A stretch of DNA of 64,000 bases from NCBI GenBank assembly GCA_977006965.1, contig OZ345372.1, forward strand, positions 1,922,001 through 1,986,000, read 5' to 3'. The translations under genes and the position numbers were made by a program. Under the pieces are notes generated by a model that was given only the letters and a program-made list of their open reading frames with translations, searched no databases and had not been told where the DNA came from. Shown here piece after piece: positions 31,624 through 43,113 of this stretch (the stretch's first letter is position 1; the number at the start of each line of letters is the position of its first letter). The stretch comes from Phymatolithon calcareum (Eukaryota > Rhodophyta > Florideophyceae > Hapalidiales).

Positions 31624-32023
31624 TTCAATGGCGTGCGAGAGAAACAGGGGCGAGCAGGGTCGAGACTGGTGTTCGGATGGCGGCGCTCTTTCTAGACCGT
31701 GGCCACAGCTTTAAAGGAATCATCGCTGCCACATTGCATGTGCCGTGCAATTGTCGCGTCCTTGAATTAGTAACAGTGCTGAAGACTGTTCCACCTAAAC
31801 TGCATAGCTTGCAAAGTGTTAGATTTTTATTTATATAAACTGTATAGAGCGTGCCGAAGAAAATGAAGTAGGTGCGAAATTGAGATGAAGCTAAAAATAA
31901 ATAAATTTGAAGAACGCTCGACCTCGCTCGAGATCCTGCTGAAGAAAAAGAGGAGCTCCTCGTTGTCGAGCCTTCCAAAAGCTTTGTTCATTTTCGCAAA
32001 AATTTGCTCTATTCTTTACAGGC
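31624..32023. other. intergenic, no supported gene
   Basis: No open frame or motif. A 16-base word, AGCTTGCAAAGTGTTA (about 31806-31821), recurs inside the foldback element at about 32109-32124, hinting at a related remnant. Confidence 0.4.
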
Positions 32024-32221
32024 TCGAAAAAAACCAGTACAGGTGCAGCTTAGCAAAATAGGAAATAGTGTGGTATTCGAGTCTCTTCCTTCCGATATAC
32101 AAGTTCTAAAGCTTGCAAAGTGTTATATTTTGAAAACGACGGGGCCGCACAATATGCACAATATGATTATTGTGAGTTCCACCGCTGTTGCGAAGCTGCA
32201 CCTGTACTGGCATTTTTTCGA
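32024..32221. mobile_element. MITE-like foldback element A
   Basis: Terminal inverted repeats of about 28 bp: TCGAAAAAAACCAGTACAGG... at 32024-32051, and its complement at 32193-32221, ending CCTGTACTGGCATTTTTTCGA. The element is 198 bp with no coding capacity. Its inner part contains a near-palindrome, CACAATATGATTATTGTG (32157-32174), and shares blocks with the interrupted foldback element next to it. Confidence 0.7.
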
Positions 32222-32325
32222 CAACTGCTGCGCAGTCGTTCGGGATCGGGAAGCGGCGGTGTGGTATCCAAGTCTCTTCCTTAGCCACCGAAAACGACAA
32301 GGCCGTGCAACGTCCACAATATGAT

Positions 32326-32709
32326 TGCTGACCCCAATATTGGCCGTGTTGTTGATTGACTACGCTGGAACGTACCAAAGGAATCAGTGCTCCTACTATC
32401 ATACCCAGCGCATCCGGTTGCTTGCCGATGTCGGCAGGGTGGCGATGTACCGTTTATAAATTCGCCGACGAAGGCAGATCTCCAATAGAGTTGTATTTTT
32501 TTTAATTGGCCCCTCGTTTAGATAGTCTTAGAGTGAGCTGGGTGCTGCTCGCAAGAGCTCCGGCAAAACCTAGCACTAGTTTATATAGTATCCTACTTCG
32601 ACCTTCTGCGAGAAGGAGGGCAGCTCACGGTCCGCACCAAAGAGCCCCTCCAATAAAAAAACAAACAGAAACATCTCTCTCTCTTTTTCTCTCTCTTTTT
32701 ATCCGCACA
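32326..32709 (+). repeat. 5' LTR
   Basis: It starts TGCTGACCCC and ends ATCCGCACA. It contains TTTATAAA (about 32454-32461), a good TATA element, and a CT-rich end. A primer-binding-site-like TGGTACCCCCAGCAGG follows two bases after the end. The primer tRNA was not identified. Confidence 0.95.
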
Positions 32710-32730
32710 TTTGGTACCCCCAGCAGGGCG

Positions 32731-34079
32731 ATGGCGCCTCCCAGTGAGCTCATAACCTTCAATGGCGGCACCGACGCCAGGAAGTTCTTCTTCGTCTACG
32801 AAAACATTGTCCAGAAAGAAGCCTCCGTCGAGGAGAAGGCCGAACGAGTCGTTCAGCACCTGACCGAAAAAGCCTTCGACTTTTACTACGACAAGTTTGT
32901 CCGCGAGGACACCCCAACCCCCGAGTCAAAGGACTACGCCACAGTCAAGGCCAGTCTTCTCGCCGAGTTTGCGCCTTGCCGCAGTCAAGAATCCATCATG
33001 CGTGAAGCTGTCACCCTCAAATACACCGGAGGTGACATTGACGCATTCATCCAAAAAGCTGAAAAGCTGTACCGCGAAGCCAAGTTCAATAAGTCCGCCA
33101 TGCGAGGTCTCCTGCGTGATGCCATTTCGTCCTCACCTACTCTCTTCCAGTTCGTTCTGTTGCGGGGTGCCGCTACCTTTACCGAGATCAAGGCAGCCTG
33201 TTCCAGTTATGCCGAGGGACAGAAACTGATCTATCAGTTTCTGGACGTCCCAAGACCTGCAGCAATTGCAAAGCGGAGGGTCATGTGTCGACACAGTGCA
33301 GAGACAACCCTCTGAAGGAGATGAAGTGCCGCTTCTGCAAGAAGTGGGGCCACAACGAAGTTTCCTGCTACTCAAAGCAGTGCCATGAGATCGACCAGGC
33401 CATCGCTCGTCAACAGCAACGCCCCCAGGAAGCACCTATGGCACAGCATGCCCCTCCGCCAGCTGAAAATGCCAACGTCCTCACGCTAGCCACTGATGGT
33501 GAAACAGTCCAGGCGGATGAAGAGGTTGCCGCCGTCAAGCGTACGGCCGAAGGTGAGCCTCTCCCGAAAAACCCGCGCCGAGAAGGGGATGGCGATCCAA
33601 TGCATATTGCACGCTCACCCACTCTCCTCGACGGTACTCGCAATGCAATTCCTAGTCGCGTGGCTAAGAAAATTAAGAGGAAGGTAACCCGGAAGCCTAC
33701 GAAGAACACGGCAGCTAAGGAACTGGGAAGCCGCCTGGAGAAGTACGACTTAATGTCCAATCTCGCACAAGCATCTTCGGGTCTTTCCTTCGGTCAGTTA
33801 CTCCGTGGAGATGCAAACGAGGCGCGAGGAGAACTTCAGAATTTTTTTGCTCGACGTGCATTGTCTAGGAAGGGTCCCAACGTTCAAACAATCGACACGA
33901 CGAACTTGGTAGCACCCGTCAGGCTAGTGAACCGTCACGAGTTTACTCGAGTTCAAGTCAGTGGCCGCGAAGTCTATACACTCCTGGACACCGGTGCCAT
34001 CACCAACGTGATGTCTAGTGATCTTGCCAACCATCTTCGCATTATACCTACCCATACCCGACGAAGGCTCGAAGGATAA
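32731..34079 (+). pseudogene. gag and protease region of the Ty3/gypsy element
   Basis: ATG at 32731 opens gag (MAPPSELITFNGGTDARKFF). A one-base shift near 33250 moves the zinc knuckles into the next frame. Two CX2CX4HX4C knuckles follow (CSNCKAEGHVSTQC and CRFCKKWGHNEVSC), the nucleocapsid type. A basic region precedes the aspartic protease with active-site text LLDTGAITNVMS near 33980. An in-frame TAA (34077-34079) interrupts the protease; the domain continues behind it with NLIIGLPTLKKL. Not functional as it stands. Confidence 0.85.
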
Positions 34080-34109
34080 GCAGGAGACACGGAGGATTGC
34101 CTCGGTATT

Positions 34110-35798
34110 GTGGAAGAAGTTGCGGTAAGCTTCGATCACGTCCGTGTGCCTATCAAATTCCTCGTTTCTTCGAGCTCGAAGTACAACTTGATCATTGGAT
34201 TACCAACTCTGAAGAAGTTAAGGACCAAGATGGACCTCCGGCGCAGCATCGTCAAAATCAAGTACGGTGGAGAGAGGGTTAGGCTCAATCTTGTCCACGA
34301 ATCGCGTGACTTCGACTCCACGGATGAAGAAGAGTTTACTTCCGAGTCGGAGAGTGATTCCGATTCCAGTGCAGACTCCGACACCGACTTTGACCAGAAC
34401 CTTGGTTCTGACGCCGATGATGAAGGTATGGTCTTCGCCCTGAATGTGATCGGTCATGAGGAAGAAGTGCCCTTTAAAGCACCCGTCATCTACCAGAAAA
34501 CCTCCCACTTAGACAACGCGTCCCAAAACAAGCTCGTTTCTTTACTGCAGGCTCGCGATATAGTCGCTGAGTCACTCGATGATCTTCGTCCATCCACCGT
34601 TCCCACAACGCATTCATTCTCTCTTTCTTCTGACAATCCAATCTATCACCGTGCTCGCCGTCTTCCGCCGATGCACAACGATATTGTCAAGAAGAAGATT
34701 GAGCGCATGCTCTGGTATTATCCGTCCTGTATCGTCAGCCTGGTCCTTCCCTGTCGTCATTTCCATCTAATCTGATGGTGCACCGAGGCTCTGCGTCGAT
34801 TTCAGGAAACTCAACAAGCTCATGATTCCGGATCGTTGGCCCCTTCCACGACCGGATGAGATTATCGAAGATCTTTCTGCAGTTCCGTATTTTCTACTGT
34901 CGATCTCTTCAGCTGATTCTGGCAAATCAAAATGTCGGAGGATTGTAAAGAGAAGACGACATTCGTGTGCAAGTATGGAACATTTCAGTTTGAAGTCATG
35001 CCCTTCGGCCTGATGAACGCACCAGCCACATTCCAGAGAATGATGGACCAGCTTTTGCAAGACAAGGACTTTGTCCGCGTGTATCTGGACGACATTTTCT
35101 TCCTCTCGAAGAGCGTCGAGGAGCATTTCCTGCACCTTGATGCCATGTTCAACAAGCTTGCCAGTTATGGTCTGCGTATGAAGATCACGAAGTGCCAGTT
35201 TATTCAGACTCGCATCAAGCTTCTCGGTCACGTTATCGATGGGGATGGAATCCGAGTTGACGCAGACAAGATCGACATAATCCAGAATGCACCGCGACCG
35301 AAGACACAAATAGAGCTGAAGTCGTTTTTGGGTTTTGCCTCTTACTACCGACGCTTCATCAACGGTTTCGCGAAGATAGCGCGCCCTCTCAACGAGAAAA
35401 CTTCTGTCAGCGTTGACTTCAAATGGACCAGCGCTATGGAGGACGCATTTGAGTGTCTTCGCAACGCCCTGTGCAGAGCTCCGATTCTGTCGTTCCCCGT
35501 CATGGATAAACCATTCATTGTCTCTACGGACGCCTCGTCACAAGCAGTTGGAACGGTTTTATCGCAGCTTGATGAGGACGGTCGTGAACATCCGGTGCAG
35601 TACGCTAGTCGATCACTAACCTCAGCCGAGCGTAACTACAGCACTTTCGAACGTGAGGCCCTTGCAGTTGTGTTCGCCTTTAAGAAGTTCAGACACTTTC
35701 TGTTATCGAACCGAGTTATTCTTTTCTCCGATCACCAAGCACTCCAGCATATGTTCAACAAAGAGGATCATCATGGAAGAATCGCTCGATGGCTCTGA
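34110..35798 (+). pseudogene. reverse transcriptase and RNase H of the Ty3/gypsy element
   Basis: An acidic spacer (about 34310-34430) leads to the reverse transcriptase: RARRLPPMHNDIVKKKIE, LCVDFRKLNKLMIPDRWPLP, MPFGLMNAPATFQRMMD and the catalytic VYLDDIFFLS. RNase H follows with STDASSQAVGTVLSQ. Between about 34700 and 34930 the frame changes twice and contains a TAA and a TGA. Another TGA (35796-35798) separates RNase H from integrase. The catalytic motifs themselves are intact. Confidence 0.9.
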
Positions 35799-35915
35799 TT
35801 CCTTGCAGACTGCGACTTCGAAGTCCAATACCGGAGGGGAAAGTCTAATGGGAACGCAGACTATTGTTCTCGGCACCCATGCAAGCATGGAGAGCACCGA
35901 CCGGAGCCTTGCGCT

Positions 35916-37136
35916 ATGGTTTCAAACGGCGGATCGGTCGAGGAGTCGCCTATGGAAGTCGCCAAGTACCTTGAGACATTTCAAAGTCCCGGTATCAAAG
36001 CGCCGGGATACTCACGAGCCATTAAGAAGAAGGCTAAGAATTTTATTGTGACGGGGTCGAAGCTGTTCCGGCGCACAAAGAAGGGTGCCCGGTATATTCC
36101 GGATGTTGAAAACCGGGAAGAGGTCATTATTTCTCTTCATGACGATATCGGGCATTGGGACTTCCGCGCTATATACAAAATAATTTCCGACCGTTACTGG
36201 TGGCCCTCGATGCGGAACGATGTTGCCAAGTACGTTCGCACATGCGATGAGTGCCAGAAGAGCAAACCGTACACCAAGTACAATTCAACTCAACACCAGC
36301 CAGTAAGCGGTATCTTCGATACATGGCCGCTGGACTTCGCTGGACCGCTGCCTCGTTCGCTTAACGGAAATAGCTACCTCCTTATCGGATTTGAGCATTT
36401 AACCGGATGGCCGATAGCTGCCGCGCTTCCAAACGCTCTCAGCACGGATGCCGTCAAGTTTATCCGCGAGCACATTGTGCAGCACTACGGTACCCCTCGT
36501 AACATCCTAAGCGACAATGGTACGCAGTTCACAGCGGCGCACACACAAGACTACGGCGGCAAGATCCACACCACATTGCGCTTCGTTTCACCTTACTCGC
36601 CGTCGTCTAATGGAAGAGCAGAAAGAATGGTTCGCACTTTGAAAGCCGGTCTGCACAAATCTATCGGAAAGGCCACCAACAACTGGGATAAAGCTCTTCC
36701 ATCAGTGCTGGCAGGATACCGTCGACGCCCAAACCGGAGTGGCTTTTCTACTTTCGAACTTCTGTATGGTGTCGCACCAAGATTCCCGGAGTATCGCATA
36801 TATGACGCTTCACATAGGCCGGATCAGGCGCGTTTTGGTGAAGTCACTACAATTCTCGCCAAGCGCGCAGACAAGATTGTCCCTGCAGGAAAAACGCAGG
36901 TGCAAACTTTTAAAGTCGGCGATGACGTCCTCATGTACAACCACATGGCAAAGATGGGATTCAAGCTTCCGTTCGGTACATACAAATGGACAGGTCCTTA
37001 TCGCGTTACCACGGCCGACCATCCTCGTTATGCACTACAATCTCCAACCGGACGCCGATCGCGCCGTAGTATCCACGCACGTCGTCTCGCCAGATACTAC
37101 CAGAGGGAGCGAAGTGAACCGGCTCGTCGTTCGTAG
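35916..37136 (+). pseudogene. integrase of the Ty3/gypsy element
   Basis: In frame with the upstream RNase H behind the TGA at 35796. A HHCC zinc domain (HDDIGHW...CDECQKSK) is followed by the DDE core: WPLDFAGPLP (first Asp), LSDNGTQFTA (second Asp) and SPSSNGRAERMVRTLK (Glu). A basic C-terminal SH3-like part (GDDVLMYNHMAK, then WTGPYRVTTADHPRY) ends at TAG. This 406-codon stretch is itself undamaged, but the whole polyprotein is broken upstream. Confidence 0.9.
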
Positions 37137-39240
37137 TCGTGACAAGCCTGTGCACCATCGCTTCCAGTCCGCCATCCATGTTCCGCCATAGCCCGTCCGC
37201 CATGTTAGTCTATACGTTCAACACGTGCAGAAAAGTTCAGAAGCTATGTTGACAAGTGTGGGATTATAAAGACCATTGCATAAGACACGCCAAGCCCCCC
37301 AGCAGATTCGCCGTTCCCGGTTCCTTCATCCTGAGTCATCTCCGTTTCGGTAAGCCGATGTACTGCTTGGTGGTGCTCGGGGATTACAACATCGAGACGT
37401 AAGTCAAGACCGGACACCCCTGCTCCCCCGAGACCTCAAAGGAATTACTCGGGGGTCCTCGATAGACTGCCGCAAGTAGACCTTGCGGAAGGTTGCGCGA
37501 ACCTCATATGGATCTGAAGATCCAATATCAGCCGTAAAGCACCACCGCACTCGTGCCGGAGAAGGCGGGACATATGCACAACAGTGCGTCACCACAGGCG
37601 TACGAAAGAACCTTAAGCGTAACATTTCGTCGAGAGTCTTTAAAAACCTCCGCCATGGCCGACAAAGCAACCTCACCTAAGTCTGCAGGCACCGCGCGCA
37701 TCGATCAGCACGAATACAACGACACAGTTCCCATCCGGTTCCCTTGTGCATCAACTACCACTTGTCCACCTTGTTTCCTATTCCGCGTCACTCATACAGA
37801 CCCGTTGCCGACCACTCCGAACTGATATGTGTCAGTCCCTGTATTGCACCTGATTTGCAAAAAGAAAATGAACGACAGGCCCGCACTAAAGAAAATGCAC
37901 AAGAGGTCACCAACGAAGAACATACCTTTTCCGTCTTTCCCGCAACCGTCGACCGCTTCATTCGCCCCCGCTTTGACCGGGAGGATATTCACAAGCGCAC
38001 GGAAGATCATATAGCACCGGCGTGTGCTCCGCCCTCAGCGTAAAACCTAAGCGAAGTGGAAAGACAGGCTTCAAGCACAAAGCGCTCGGACAGTGCCGTC
38101 GAAGCGCTCCAAACCGATAACAAAGCGGAGGGAAATATTCCGCAGTCGCGCCGAAATGGGAGACCCGAAGAATGTCAATAACCCGATGTACCCCCCGACG
38201 CTCTCCCCCGTGACAACATATGGAAGCTTAAATGGCGCCGCAATGCCCTATTCACCCGATGTGCAACAACCTCGGCATACTCAGAGTTATTACGCATATC
38301 CACCGCCAATGCCTCCGCCGCCACAAGCATCACGAAAAGCATCGATGACTGTCCCGGCAGCTCTCCAGAGTGGACGAATTCCTCCAGATGAGTCTCGGTT
38401 CAACTTCCGGTTGAAGTTCCTGCCGGTATCACGTATGCTCTTCAGTCCGTCCGTGGCACGCCAACGCCATAGACAACACCATGAATTATCTCCAACCGCA
38501 ATTGCAACGCGACTCGAGCCGGCTGCTCATTCTGATGTAAACGCTCGCTAGAGGATTGACAATTGAAGACGACGTCGTACCAAAGCTCGAGACTTTGGAA
38601 ATATCGGGTAGCGTGGAAGAGTATCGCACCGCAGCGAGCGCATCGACACTACCACACGGCCCACACTGAGCCACATTCGTCATGCCAGCCATTCGTCACC
38701 CTGGTCCTCCTCGCAGCCGCCCTCTGTTACGGTTGCCATTCTCCGCTAGTTCGGTTCCTCCAACTCCGTGCGCACCTCCACTAAAGCTTCCAACGTCTCC
38801 ATCGCAACTCGTGCGCATGCGAAAACTTCGCTCGCGCGGAAGAACAACACCACCGGATGCAAACGTCTTTGCACAGTCATGGCGCAACAGCAATCGTGGG
38901 CGCGATGTCGACACGGTGGTGTTGGGGTGAGCGATGGATATACCGGACACGTGTCGCAAACTTGCTAAGTGCATTATTACGAACCAGCTCTCAACTCTTC
39001 GACCGAAACCATAACGACTCTTGCGCATGCAATAACTTCGCCCGCGCGGAAGAACGACAACACCGGATGCGAAGGTCTTTGCTCAGACATGGCGCAGAAG
39101 CAATCGAAGGCGCGATATCGACACGGAGGCGTTGCGGCGATCGATGGATGTGTTCGGCGCGTGACGTCAAACAGTTCTTGTGCCCAAAAGAAATGTGAAA
39201 TCGCCGGCGTCCGGACGAGCGCCGTCCCGGTTGGACTCCC
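37137..39240 (+). other. 3' internal region of the Ty3/gypsy element, with an unassigned broken ORF and a direct repeat
   Basis: After integrase there are about 2.1 kb of internal sequence. ATG 37655 (MADKATSPKSAGTARIDQ), a shifted frame to 38043, and 38093-38551 (Pro/Tyr-rich, SYYAYPPPMPPPPQASRK) continuing as LTIEDDVVPKLETLEISG look like pieces of one extra protein. It could be an envelope-position or accessory ORF, or captured host sequence; no family was recognised. A diverged direct repeat of about 150 bp occupies 38811-38962 and 39021-39172. Confidence 0.5.
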
Positions 39241-39623
39241 TGCTGACCCCAATATTGGCTGTGTTGTTGATTGACTACACTGGAACGTACCAAAGGAATC
39301 AGTGCTCCTACTATCATACCCAGCGCATCCGGTTGCTTGCCGATGTCGGCAGGGTGGCGATGTACCGTTTATAAATTCGCCGACGAAGGCAGATCTCCAA
39401 TAGAGTTGTATTTTTTTAATTGGCCCCTCGTTTAGTTAGTCTTAGAGTGAGCTGGGTGCTGCTCGCAAGAGCTCCGGCAAAACCTAGCACTAGTTTATAT
39501 AGTATCCTACTTCGACCTTCTGCGAGAAGGAGGGCAGCTCACGGTCCGCACCAAAGAGCCCCTCCAACAAAAAAACAAACAGAAAAATCTCTCTCTCTTT
39601 TTCTTTCTCTTTTTATCCCCACA
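39241..39623 (+). repeat. 3' LTR
   Basis: A 383-bp copy of the 5' LTR with about seven substitutions and a one-base change in a T run. It begins TGCTGACCCC, ends CCCCACA, and is followed by the ATGAT target duplication. Confidence 0.95.
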
Positions 39624-39704
39624 ATGATTATTGTGCTGTAGTATATCGGAGGGAAGAGACTCGGATACCACACCGCCGCATCCCGATCCCGAACGACAGC
39701 GCAG

Positions 39705-42700
39705 CTAGCACTGCATTGAGACTCCCCAGCAAACGTCTCACCACAGTTGCACTCGGTTGATATCTAGGCCGTCTCCCCGGTGACCCACAAACAAATGTGT
39801 GGTTATACGGTGCAAAAGGGATCAAATGGATGAGAACCCTGCGAAATTTACTACTTCTCCACAATCGGACGAGAAGCGAGGGAAGGGAATTAGTAACCAC
39901 TGGTCACGCCCGCTGAGGTGGAGACCAGCAGCACGGCACAGCATCGCAGCGAGGAATCTTGGAATTAAGTCGGCCTGACATGTCAGGCTACAGCAGTAGC
40001 CGAACATGTAGAGACTGCCCTAACGAGATATACCATAGTACGTAAGATACACGCAGCTAGAAAACCTCTAGAGTGGAAGGTTGCCAACTTACTCCTTCAC
40101 GGGGGCACAGGGCACCTCAATAAAATGAACAATTACGCTATAGTATATATAACACAATAACCATACATATAGATAATAGCCAATTCGCGGATAACGCACT
40201 AGTGTTCGATTCGGACGGATTACGGATTACGCGTTATCCAAGAAGTGGCTAATATCAAATCCGAATCAACTGCAGGCTACGTAGTTTGACATAAAAACTA
40301 ATCCGAAATGAAAATTTAGAAGTGGAGATCTTCAAATATTTCATCCAAATTTTAATGATTAAATTATTTTATTGGAAATATTTCATCCAAATTTTAATGA
40401 TTATATTATTTTATTGGAATACATCCAACTTTTCGAAGGTGAAGCATTACATGTAATTATTTTCCCATCCGTGTAGTCTATCCGCTTCCAATCCGTTCGA
40501 AATCACAATTTTGAAAAGCATATCCGCTTCTAATCCGTCGGACTGAAAGCTCCCGTATCATACTCAAAATTACATTTACTTTGAGCCAATGATGAGCTGT
40601 TTATACAAATTAGACAATATGACAGCTGTACGTAAATGCTGTGTACCGCACTACAGCACAGCCGGCGATCTTACTTGCATTGATGCTTAATCCAGTTGTG
40701 ATCCGAATAAATCTGACCCGGAAGAAACAATGAAACATATAATTACATACACATGTGAGGTTAATTATAGGATTTCTTCAGCAATTTAAAAGAAAAAATA
40801 TCCATTTCCTGTCAAATGCAAAATATATTTGATAGGCATAGCTGCTACAGCATTTCGCACGTTCTAACATCCAAAAAGGTTTGCGGTGCTATTATTTTGC
40901 ACTTTTTATGTAACAAACACGAAATTCCTATTTTAGGCCGAAATACGGGTAATAGTGAGATGAAATTTCTACTACATTTTTTGACATATCCGCAAAAGTG
41001 CACAGCACAAACGACTGGGGCAGCCTAACAACCGTACATCGAGCTATGCGCTATGCGCGCAACCGGTTTTTTCTGCGCCTCTGGATATATGGAGATTGAA
41101 CTATTGGAGTGCACTAGAGTAAGGAAGAGTCGTGATGAAGAGGATCACAGCTCCCACCCATAGTTAAATTTATGAACGAAAATATGCATGACGATAGAAT
41201 AAGTCACGTACAAGGCGCTGGATCCATTTTCAGCACTGATTTGTCAAAATTTGTGGCACAATTCTCAATAGAAGACCGAAAATGAAAGGTTTTTGAATTA
41301 CCAAAACTCTAAAATTAAAATTCTATATTACTTTTATGATAAAAATACCATTTCTCAAGATTAGCCGCACATCCCATGACCAGCCGCACCCGCTGTATGA
41401 GGAAATTCACTACATGGACACCAAAAATTGGAAAAATTCACCACAAGACCATCTCTAGCCAAGTCTACTAACACAATGTCCTCCAAAATGCGTTTAGTAT
41501 TTTGGTTTGCGAATGAAACGTTTGTTTTTTATTTGGACGGTACTGGCCGAAAAAATTATACCGACCTTCTTGTGCAGAGTAGTGCAACCAGAATATGTAA
41601 AAATATTGAGAATTGAATTACGTTAAGAGGTTGAAAAAGGCGTCGGAGTTTGGTGTTACAAAAATATATTCAAAAACTACGGTCGGTAACTGAATTACAG
41701 TCTGCTCGGAAAAAATGTATGCGAAATAAATGTTGGCAAAAGTGTTCTCGTTTGGGAAAGAAAACCAAAATTTATTCTTTCTTTTTCTGTGACTTTAGTC
41801 CTGAATGACCAGTGCTTGGGCGTCCGTGCATTTTCATAAGATGCAAAATCCTTACTAGGACTGTGTGGTGAGAGCTGTCGTAAGATCCTCATGTAGGAAA
41901 ACACGGCATCGAGGCTTCATGAGTGGCGGGTCTTTTCATCTACCGCAGTAAAGGACCATACTTTGAGAATGTCTGATCACTCTGGAGTGCGAGCCAAAAT
42001 AGGTGCTAGGTGATAAGCTCGAGGGTGGAAAAAGACTCCCCTTCAGAAATGGGCAGTAGAAGCAAGGTTAAAGATGCACTGGGAGCTCTAATGCATGGCT
42101 GTCCCCCCGACATGGCATCAGTGCGCAGAGCAACAAGGCAATAATCAACTCTCAGCAATTGATCAAACTACAAACCCCCAGATCGTTAGCGCCATATGGA
42201 ACCTATGCCTCCTTGTTGGCAGGGTGCTCGTTATGGGACAATCTGGTCAAATACTCTTGAACGTATGGACTCAAAAGTATGACCGCTGCACCTATGACTG
42301 GAAAATAAAGTGTTATTACGTTACTCACTTTATATAAACTAGGAAACTGGTTGCGCGCTCCAGACCGGGCTACAGGAGGGTATGAGAGAGAACGTGGGGC
42401 CAAACTTACCATTGAGTCGAGCAAAAGGGTGATGACACCAATTTGGAGGAAAGGACAGTATTGAGTAGAACCTTTGAGCCCCATCTTGTGTTTAGAAACA
42501 ATAAATGTTTTTGGCAGACAGGCACTCTGTAAGGCTTCCCCAGACACTACTCTGGGCTACGAATGAAAAGCAAAACGACCAGAAATTTAAGCAACGTTGA
42601 AGAAGGGCAAGTAAAGTGTACCAATGACTATATTTGTACTCCAGATTTCAAAAAGACTCTTCTGGAAGAAAAGAGTTGATCTTCAAGTGAGCCCTCATGT

Positions 42701-43113
42701 GTGTAGCGTATTTCTGTCAACACACTTCCATTGTCATTTATTTCTGGGGAACTGGTTTTATTGAATGAACATTCAGAAGATCAATACCTTTATTGAGGTT
42801 GAATTAAATTGAAGGCGATGATGAGAGGTTTAACTTAGTCAATTTCTGGTCGCACTAGGCATGCCCGGAGACAGCGTGGTTTACTATGCACTCTGTGTTA
42901 CGGCTGTTCTTATGAAGATCGTGTTCACTTGCGATGTATCAGTTGCGGAAAGCTATAGGATCTAAAAGCGAAATATCGTATACGTTCTTTCTGCCATACA
43001 AACGTTTAATTTGCTCTGCTGATATATTCCGATTGTTCACTAGAAAGTGCATAGATCGGTGTTTACTTAAATTGAAAGAAAGAGGTAGGAGAAATGGAAA
43101 AATAGTTGACGAT
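39705..43113. other. 3.4-kb AT-rich intergenic region with a 42-bp tandem duplication
   Basis: No gene is supported; all frames are short and lack motifs. At 40334-40417 a 42-bp unit (AAATATTTCATCCAAATTTT...) is repeated twice in tandem with one mismatch. The rest is strongly AT-rich between 40100 and 41700 and looks like old, unrecognisable repeat DNA. Confidence 0.55.

Larger units (their letters stand above)
32326..39623 (+). mobile_element. Ty3/gypsy LTR retrotransposon (7.3 kb), defective
   Basis: Two LTRs of 384 and 383 bp, about 98% identical, begin TG and end CA and are flanked by a 5-bp duplication ATGAT (32321-32325 and 39624-39628). Internal order is gag with two zinc knuckles, aspartic protease, reverse transcriptase, RNase H, then integrase, which is the Ty3/gypsy order. 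The coding part contains at least six stops or frameshifts. A 2-kb region between integrase and the 3' LTR holds an unassigned frame and a direct repeat. Confidence 0.95.
32228..39704. mobile_element. foldback element B, split by the Ty3/gypsy insertion
   Basis: The sequence left of the 5' LTR (32228-32282) and right of the 3' LTR (39650-39704) are inverted copies of each other (CTGCGCAGTCGTTCGGGATC on the left, about 90% identical over ~55 bp). Without the LTR element they would form a foldback element whose centre reads like the palindromic centre of element A. The retrotransposon thus landed at the apex of a pre-existing inverted repeat. Confidence 0.75.

Noticed and set aside
38811-39172. 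A CRISPR-like array
   Set aside because: There are only two diverged copies of about 150 bp in a eukaryotic retrotransposon, with no short repeats or spacers.
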